Shown in pieces: positions 59,462 to 64,000 of a stretch of 64,000 bases of DNA (position 1 is the stretch's first letter; the number at the start of each line of letters is the position of its first letter). A program made the translations under genes and the position numbers. The notes beneath the pieces are model-generated. The model made no database searches, had not been told where the DNA came from, and saw nothing but the letters and a program-made list of their open reading frames with translations. The stretch covers positions 22,995 to 86,994 of the forward strand of contig NZ_LZSG01000024.1 of assembly GCF_001665395.1 (NCBI RefSeq), given 5' to 3'. The DNA comes from Mycobacterium sp. 1164966.3 (GTDB taxonomy: Bacteria; Actinomycetota; Actinomycetes; Mycobacteriales; Mycobacteriaceae).

Positions 59462-59947
59462 TCAGGCTTCGTGGCCGGGTTCGATGTCTTCGACGTGGGA
59501 GAGGCGCAGCAGGTCGTCGGAGCTCTCCGAAGCCCAGACAGTGACGGGCTCCAGCAGATAGCCGACGTGATCGCCGACGTCGATGCGTTCCAATGTCTTT
59601 CCGACGAACCACGCGAGCGCATCGTCCAGAATCGGCATGTCTTCCGGGCCGGCGTGCCACGAGCAGCGGTCGAATTTGTTGATCCGATCACCGGTTTGCC
59701 CGCCGAACAGTTCGGCCAGGTCATGCTGCTGGCGGGACATGATGTGTACCGCGAGGTGTCCGGAGCGGCCCGCCACCTTGAACGTGTGGTTGCGTTTGGA
59801 GATGCCGACCAGAAATCGCGGCGGACGGATGCTGGTTTGCGTGGCGAAACCCACCAGACAGCCCGATGGGTGATCGTCGGCTCGAGTTGTCACGACGAAG
59901 ATGGGATAGTCCAGCATCGACATCAATTCGTCGAATGGTTCGTCCAT
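59462..59947 (-). CDS. Flavin reductase-like FMN-binding protein (Rv3007c-type)
   Basis: A 161-residue split-barrel flavin reductase domain protein (TTRADDHPSGCLVGFATQTS, then PPRFLVGISKRNHTFKVAG). Such proteins reduce FMN or FAD with NAD(P)H for a partner monooxygenase. It starts at ATG 59947, nine bases from the gatB stop, on the same strand, so it may be co-transcribed with gatB. Confidence 0.9.
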   Translation of the reverse strand: MDEPFDELMSMLDYPIFVVTTRADDHPSGCLVGFATQTSIRPPRFLVGISKRNHTFKVAGRSGHLAVHIMSRQQHDLAELFGGQTGDRINKFDRCSWHAGPEDMPILDDALAWFVGKTLERIDVGDHVGYLLEPVTVWASESSDDLLRLSHVEDIEPGHEA

Positions 59948-59955
59948 TGTTGCGG

Positions 59956-61464
59956 TCAGCCCTGACCGCAGGCGGCCAGCACGAGTTCGCGGACCCGTGC
60001 CGCATCGGCCTGGCCGCGGGTGGCCTTCATGACCGCACCGACGATCGCGCCCGCCGCGGCCACCTTGCCGCCGCGAATCTTTTCTGCCACATCGGGATTG
60101 GCGGCCAGCGCCTCGTCGACGGCGGCCTGCGTCACCGAGTCGTCACGTACCAGCTCGAGGCCGCGGGCGGCCATCACTTCCTCGGGTTCGCCCTCCCCGG
60201 CCAGGACGCCCGCTACGACCTCGCGGGCCAGTTTGTTGGACAGCTTGCCCTTGTCGACGAGTGCCACCACCTGTGCGACTTGCGCTGGGGTGATGGCCAA
60301 TTCGTCCAGCCTGATGCCGGCCTCGTTGGCCTTTTGCACGAGGAAGTTCCCCCACCAGGCCCGCGCCGATTCACTGGATGCTCCGTGCTTGACGGTCGCG
60401 GTGACCAATTCGACCGCACCCGCGTTGACCAGATCGCGCATCACCTCGTCGGAGACGCCCCACTCCTGCTGAATCCGCTTGCGGCTCAACCACGGTAGCT
60501 CCGGAATAGTCTGGCGCAGTTTCTCCACGAGTTCACGGCTGGGGGCGACGGGTTCCAGATCCGGCTCGGGGAAATACCGGTAGTCCTGTGCGGTCTCCTT
60601 GGCACGGCCGGGGCTGGTGTAGCCGGACTCGTGAAAGTGTCTGGTTTCCTGGATGACCCGGCCGCCAGAGGTGAGAACCGCCGCCTGGCGCTGCATTTCG
60701 TAACGCACCGCGACCTCGACACTTTTCAGCGAGTTGACGTTCTTGGTTTCGGTGCGAATACCGAATTCGGTTGCGCCGCTGGGCTTGAGCGACACGTTAG
60801 CATCGCAGCGCATCGAGCCCTGGTCCATCCGGACGTCGGATACATCCAGTGCGCGCAACAGGTCGCGCAACGCCGTCACATACGCGCGGGCAATCTGCGG
60901 CGCCCGTTCTCCGGCCCCCACAATGGGTTTGGTGACGATTTCGATCAGCGGGACACCGGCACGGTTGTAGTCGATCAGGGAAGCCGTGGCGCCTTCGATG
61001 CGGCCGGTCTCACTGCCCAGATGGGTTAATTTGCCCGTGTCTTCCTCCATGTGCGCCCGTTCGATCTCTACCCGCCAGGTGGCGCCGTCCTCCAACGGCG
61101 CATCGAGGTAGCCGTTGATGGCAATCGGCTCGTCGTACTGTGAGATCTGATAGTTCTTCGGCATGTCGGGATAGAAGTAGTTCTTCCGGGCGAAGCGGCA
61201 CCACGGCACGATCTCGCAGTTCAGCGCCAGTCCGATGCGGATCGCCGACTCGACGGCGGCCCGGTTGAGCACCGGCAGCGAACCGGGCAGGCCCAGGCAC
61301 ACCGGGCACACCTGGGTGTTGGGTTCGGCGCCGAAAGCAGTGGCGCAGCCGCAGAACATTTTGGTCCTGGTGTTGAGTTCGACGTGCACTTCGAGGCCTA
61401 GTACGGGGTCAAAGCGCGCGACGACCTCGTCGTAGTCCAGCAGTTCCGCCGTGGTGACCGTCAT
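59956..61464 (-). CDS. gatB: Aspartyl/glutamyl-tRNA amidotransferase subunit B
   Basis: A 502-residue GatB from ATG 61464 ([15 protein letters not shown]). It is the tRNA-binding/kinase subunit that activates Glu-tRNA-Gln or Asp-tRNA-Asn. [19 protein letters not shown] and [15 protein letters not shown] carry the zinc-binding cysteines. The C-terminal tail domain is complete. In M. tuberculosis gatB lies beside pfkA; here an extra gene lies between. Confidence 0.97.
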   Translation of the reverse strand: MTVTTAELLDYDEVVARFDPVLGLEVHVELNTRTKMFCGCATAFGAEPNTQVCPVCLGLPGSLPVLNRAAVESAIRIGLALNCEIVPWCRFARKNYFYPDMPKNYQISQYDEPIAINGYLDAPLEDGATWRVEIERAHMEEDTGKLTHLGSETGRIEGATASLIDYNRAGVPLIEIVTKPIVGAGERAPQIARAYVTALRDLLRALDVSDVRMDQGSMRCDANVSLKPSGATEFGIRTETKNVNSLKSVEVAVRYEMQRQAAVLTSGGRVIQETRHFHESGYTSPGRAKETAQDYRYFPEPDLEPVAPSRELVEKLRQTIPELPWLSRKRIQQEWGVSDEVMRDLVNAGAVELVTATVKHGASSESARAWWGNFLVQKANEAGIRLDELAITPAQVAQVVALVDKGKLSNKLAREVVAGVLAGEGEPEEVMAARGLELVRDDSVTQAAVDEALAANPDVAEKIRGGKVAAAGAIVGAVMKATRGQADAARVRELVLAACGQG

Positions 61465-61485
61465 GCGCTCGATCCTAACGACCAT

Positions 61486-61521
61486 GGCGAGCGCGGCTTC
61501 GCCGGGCGAAGCGCTCAGCGG
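61486..61521. repeat. GC-rich intergenic repeat copy overlapping the MinD-like gene end
   Basis: Contains GGCGAGCGCGGC then CGCCGGGCGAAGCG, of the family at 22418. It covers the last codons of the MinD-like gene. Confidence 0.5.
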
Positions 61522-62645
61522 CCAGGGAACGTATCGGCCAGCGCCGCGGCCAGCTCCAGGTAGCTGCGCCTGCTGCGCTTACTCATCCGGTCGAGGCCGA
61601 TCTCTCTGCCCTCATGCACATGCCGGTCGAACGGCAGCACCACTGTGGCGGCGACACGAGCCGACAATTCTTCGAGCTCCTTGGCGGCCAATGTGTTCAT
61701 GTTGCCCGGCTCTACGTGGTTTACGGCAAGTACCGTCGATTGCATCAGTCGCTGATATCCGTTGTTGCACAACCACTCCAGCGCAGTTCTGGTTTTCCGG
61801 ATCGCGTCGATGGCGGGGCTGGTCACCACCACGAGCGCCCGTGACTCCGGCAAGACCGCTTCCATCACACTGGAATTCAGCGCCTTGACGCAGTCGACCA
61901 TTACGACCGAATAGTGGGCACGCAGAATCGAAAACGCTTTGACGACGTCGTGCCGCTCCGGTCGCCAATCGGTGTGCGCATAGTCGGGCAGACCCAGCAC
62001 TTCCAAGCCGAACGTATTCATGTAGGTGTGTGCCCGCACGTCGCTGTACCGCGTCACCGCGGCGTCGCCGAGCAGGTCGGGCAGGGTGCGGGCACTACGA
62101 CGACCATGTCGCGCGACCAGATCCCCGGCGTCGAGGTCGAGAGCAATTATCCGGTCGTTGCGCACGTCGGCGAAGGTCGAGCCGAGCGCCTCGACCACAG
62201 TGGTGTTGCCTACGCCACCTTTGAGCCCCAAAACGGCGATCGGAACTGCGGTTCCTGCCCCGGTGCGGATGCGTTCCCGCAGGCCACGCTCGTAGATCTC
62301 GTCTTTGCTCGGACCGAGATCAATGTGGGTAAGGCGGTAGATCAAATCCCGCCAGCTGAATCTGCCTTGGTCGTCGTGCCGCAGGTCGGGCCAGTCAAGC
62401 GCGGTTCCGCCGGGTGCCCGTTCGTTGCCGGCTGCCGCGGCCGCCGGCGCGATGCGGGACGGCGGGACTGGCGCCGGAAACCACGGAGGTGCTGGCTGCT
62501 GCCGGCCCCATAACCCCCGGGGCACCGTGGCAACCTCGGATTCGGCCTTCATCCGCCAACTGCGTCCGGACGGCCTCTTATCCCGCGGATCGATCGGCTT
62601 CACTGACCGATCCGTCGGCTGAACGACTCGGCGAGAATCGCTCAT
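61515..62645 (-). CDS. MinD/ParA-like ATPase (EspI-like) with altered Walker A
   Basis: A 376-residue protein from ATG 62645. The N-terminal ~110 residues are basic and proline-rich ([17 protein letters not shown]), then [20 protein letters not shown] precedes the ATPase. The deviant Walker A reads LKGGVGNTT at residues 141-149: signature Lys142 is kept but the P-loop lysine is Asn147. The later [18 protein letters not shown] and MVDC segments match ESX-linked EspI-like proteins. No ESX genes are nearby. It sits between pfkA and gatB, where M. tuberculosis has none. Confidence 0.8.
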   Translation of the reverse strand: MSDSRRVVQPTDRSVKPIDPRDKRPSGRSWRMKAESEVATVPRGLWGRQQPAPPWFPAPVPPSRIAPAAAAAGNERAPGGTALDWPDLRHDDQGRFSWRDLIYRLTHIDLGPSKDEIYERGLRERIRTGAGTAVPIAVLGLKGGVGNTTVVEALGSTFADVRNDRIIALDLDAGDLVARHGRRSARTLPDLLGDAAVTRYSDVRAHTYMNTFGLEVLGLPDYAHTDWRPERHDVVKAFSILRAHYSVVMVDCVKALNSSVMEAVLPESRALVVVTSPAIDAIRKTRTALEWLCNNGYQRLMQSTVLAVNHVEPGNMNTLAAKELEELSARVAATVVLPFDRHVHEGREIGLDRMSKRSRRSYLELAAALADTFPGR

Positions 62646-62752
62646 GGTCCGGGGGATAGCCGATTTACGCGCACAGAAAACCCCTATCCGCCACACATCG
62701 CGAAATTGTGGGTGAACAAGAAGTTATTGCGCGCGAGCACAATACGACGGGT

Positions 62753-63784
62753 TCAGCCGAAGAAGGCGGCCGCGTCGTCGTAGCGGCTTTGCGGCACCAG
62801 CTTGAGTTGGCGCACCGCGTCGGCCAGCGGCACCCGGCCGATGTCCTGACCGCGCAGCGACACCATCTGGCCGTACTCGCCGGCATGGGCGGCGTCGGCG
62901 GCGTTGACACCAAACCGGGTGGCCAACACACGGTCGTACGCGGTCGGCGTGCCCCCGCGCTGGACGTGGCCCAGCACGGTCACCCGGACATCCTTATTGA
63001 TCCGCTTCTCCACCTCGGCACCCAGTTGAGCCGCCACTCCGGTGAAACGCTCATGGCCGAATTCGTCAATCCCGCCTTCCCGCAACTGAATCGAGCCGGC
63101 AACGGGTTTGGCCCCCTCTGCGACCACACAAATGAAATGCGAGTCGCCGCGCTGGAAACGCCGTTTGACCAGCCGGCACACTTCCTCGATGTCGAAGGGC
63201 TGCTCGGGTATCAGCGTCATGTGGGCGCCGGACGCCAGCCCGGAGTTCAGCGCGATCCAGCCGGCGTGCCGGCCCATCACCTCAACCAGCATCACCCGTT
63301 GATGGGATTCCGCGGTGCTGTGCAGTCGGTCGATGGCGTCGGTGGCCACCGTGAGAGCGGTGTCGTGGCCGAAAGTCACGTCGGTGCAGTCGATGTCGTT
63401 GTCGATCGTCTTCGGCACACCGACCACAGGAACGTTTTCTTCGGAGAGCCAGTGCGCGGCGGTCAGCGTGCCTTCGCCGCCGATCGGGATGAGCACGTCG
63501 ATGCCGTTGTCGTCCAGGGTCTGCTTGATCTGGTTGAGTCCGGCTCGCAGCTTGTCCGGGTGCACGCGGGCGGTGCCCAGCATGGTTCCGCCTTTGGCCA
63601 GCAGCCGGTCGTTGCGATCGTCGTTGCGCAGCTGCATACGACGGTTCTCCAGCAAACCCCGCCAGCCGTCCTGGAATCCGACCACCGAGGAGCCGTACCG
63701 GGAATCGCAGGTACGCACCACCGCACGGATGACGGCGTTGAGGCCAGGGCAGTCGCCGCCTCCGGTGAGAATTCCGATCCGCAT
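62753..63784 (-). CDS. pfkA: 6-phosphofructokinase
   Basis: A 343-residue ATP- (or PPi-) dependent phosphofructokinase, [20 protein letters not shown] at the N-terminus, and later [30 protein letters not shown] and [19 protein letters not shown]. It is the A-type enzyme of Rv3010c. It catalyses the committed step of glycolysis. The upstream gatA gene ends about 97 bases away, with a strong palindrome between. Confidence 0.96.
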   Translation of the reverse strand: MRIGILTGGGDCPGLNAVIRAVVRTCDSRYGSSVVGFQDGWRGLLENRRMQLRNDDRNDRLLAKGGTMLGTARVHPDKLRAGLNQIKQTLDDNGIDVLIPIGGEGTLTAAHWLSEENVPVVGVPKTIDNDIDCTDVTFGHDTALTVATDAIDRLHSTAESHQRVMLVEVMGRHAGWIALNSGLASGAHMTLIPEQPFDIEEVCRLVKRRFQRGDSHFICVVAEGAKPVAGSIQLREGGIDEFGHERFTGVAAQLGAEVEKRINKDVRVTVLGHVQRGGTPTAYDRVLATRFGVNAADAAHAGEYGQMVSLRGQDIGRVPLADAVRQLKLVPQSRYDDAAAFFG

Positions 63785-63815
63785 GCCCTCATCTTGCCCT
63801 GTGCCCAGTCAGTGG

Positions 63816-63877
63816 CGCGAGCAGACGCAAAATCCCCCTAAACGGCATGGCTTGAGGGGTTTTTGCGTCTGCTCGCG
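63816..63877. terminator. 62-bp palindrome between gatA and pfkA
   Basis: Perfect 17-bp arms CGCGAGCAGACGCAAAA (63816-63832) and its complement (63861-63877) with an inner CCCC/GGGG pairing. It is the clearest member of the family and lies right after the gatA stop (63882, minus strand). Confidence 0.75.
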
Positions 63878-63881
63878 AACC

Positions 63882-64000
63882 CTAAACGGCCGAGGGCAGC
63901 GGACCCCGGGCGGCCTCGTCGGCCGCCCCCACCCGGTAGAGCCGGTCGTCGGCCAACGCGGGAGCCATGATCTGCAGCCCCACCGGCACCGGGTGGGCCG
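63882..64000 (-). CDS. gatA: Glutamyl-tRNA amidotransferase subunit A (C-terminal end only)
   Basis: Only the last 38 or so codons are in the window, reading [20 protein letters not shown] and ending GPLPSAV before TAG. This matches the end of amidase-type GatA, as does the position upstream of pfkA. The catalytic amidase signature is outside the window. Confidence 0.85.
   Translation of the reverse strand, partial: AHPVPVGLQIMAPALADDRLYRVGAADEAARGPLPSAV

Overview
The window is a chromosomal segment of a slow-growing, non-tuberculous Mycobacterium. It is GC-rich and carries a PE/PPE pair, sepIVA, an EspI-like MinD protein, a lysine-tailed HupB, PPK1, MutT1 and LipN. Gene order follows the M. 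tuberculosis block from about Rv2926c to Rv3011c as I remember it, with indels. The first indel is large: sepIVA is followed directly by the Rv2963-type permease, so the PDIM/phenolic glycolipid locus that separates them in M. tuberculosis is not at this site. That would suit a species such as those of the M. avium or M. simiae groups, but I cannot name the species.

Layout. 1-1301: DUF177 protein and sepIVA. 1532-6559: accessory region with a permease, a minus-strand set (membrane protein, PE, PPE), and a divergent plus-strand pair of a molybdopterin-fold lipoprotein and a shortened TiaS-like ATP-binding protein. 6584-14307: coaD, an MDR oxidoreductase, rsmD, pyruvate carboxylase and a VKOR/DsbA disulfide pair. 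14465-18122: lipN, two tandem aldo-keto reductases and an exported HNH protein. 18119-22414: recG, a FakA-like protein and rpmB. 22529-27799: MmpL-type transporter, a small ORF and a NarL-type two-component system. 27872-41144: ung, thiL, ddl, gpsA, fbiD, ppk1, mutT1, hupB, leuCD with a divergent IclR regulator, and a PPOX/F420-type protein. 41221-41427: tRNA-Glu(CTC) and tRNA-Gln(CTG). 41560-48784: gltX, a fumarylacetoacetase-like enzyme, an MFS transporter, a scarred duplication, a large TnpB/type V-like RuvC nuclease, and leuB. 48781-59448: serA, flavoproteins, ilvC-ilvN-ilvB behind a candidate attenuator, cfp6, a DoxX protein and lppZ. 59462-64000: flavin reductase-like protein, gatB, a MinD-like gene, pfkA and the end of gatA.

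Functionally, much of the window serves branched-chain amino acid and serine synthesis (leuB, leuC, leuD, ilvB, ilvN, ilvC, serA), translation (gltX with its Glu and Gln tRNAs, gatA and gatB, rpmB, rsmD), cell-wall and lipid precursors (ddl, gpsA, pca) and thiol/redox handling (VKOR, DsbA-like, DoxX).

The most unusual parts are: (1) the 669-residue TnpB-like nuclease with an intact RuvC triad, sitting in a truncated MFS copy and abutting leuB; (2) the orphan TiaS-like/molybdopterin-fold lipoprotein pair; (3) the ilvB leader with a terminator hairpin and a tiny Val/Leu/Ile ORF; (4) twin 14-bp palindromes exactly 30 bp apart between gpsA and fbiD; (5) a family of about 60-bp palindromes at gene ends; and (6) a MinD-like gene whose P-loop lysine is asparagine. 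No CRISPR array, integrase, rRNA or prophage was seen.
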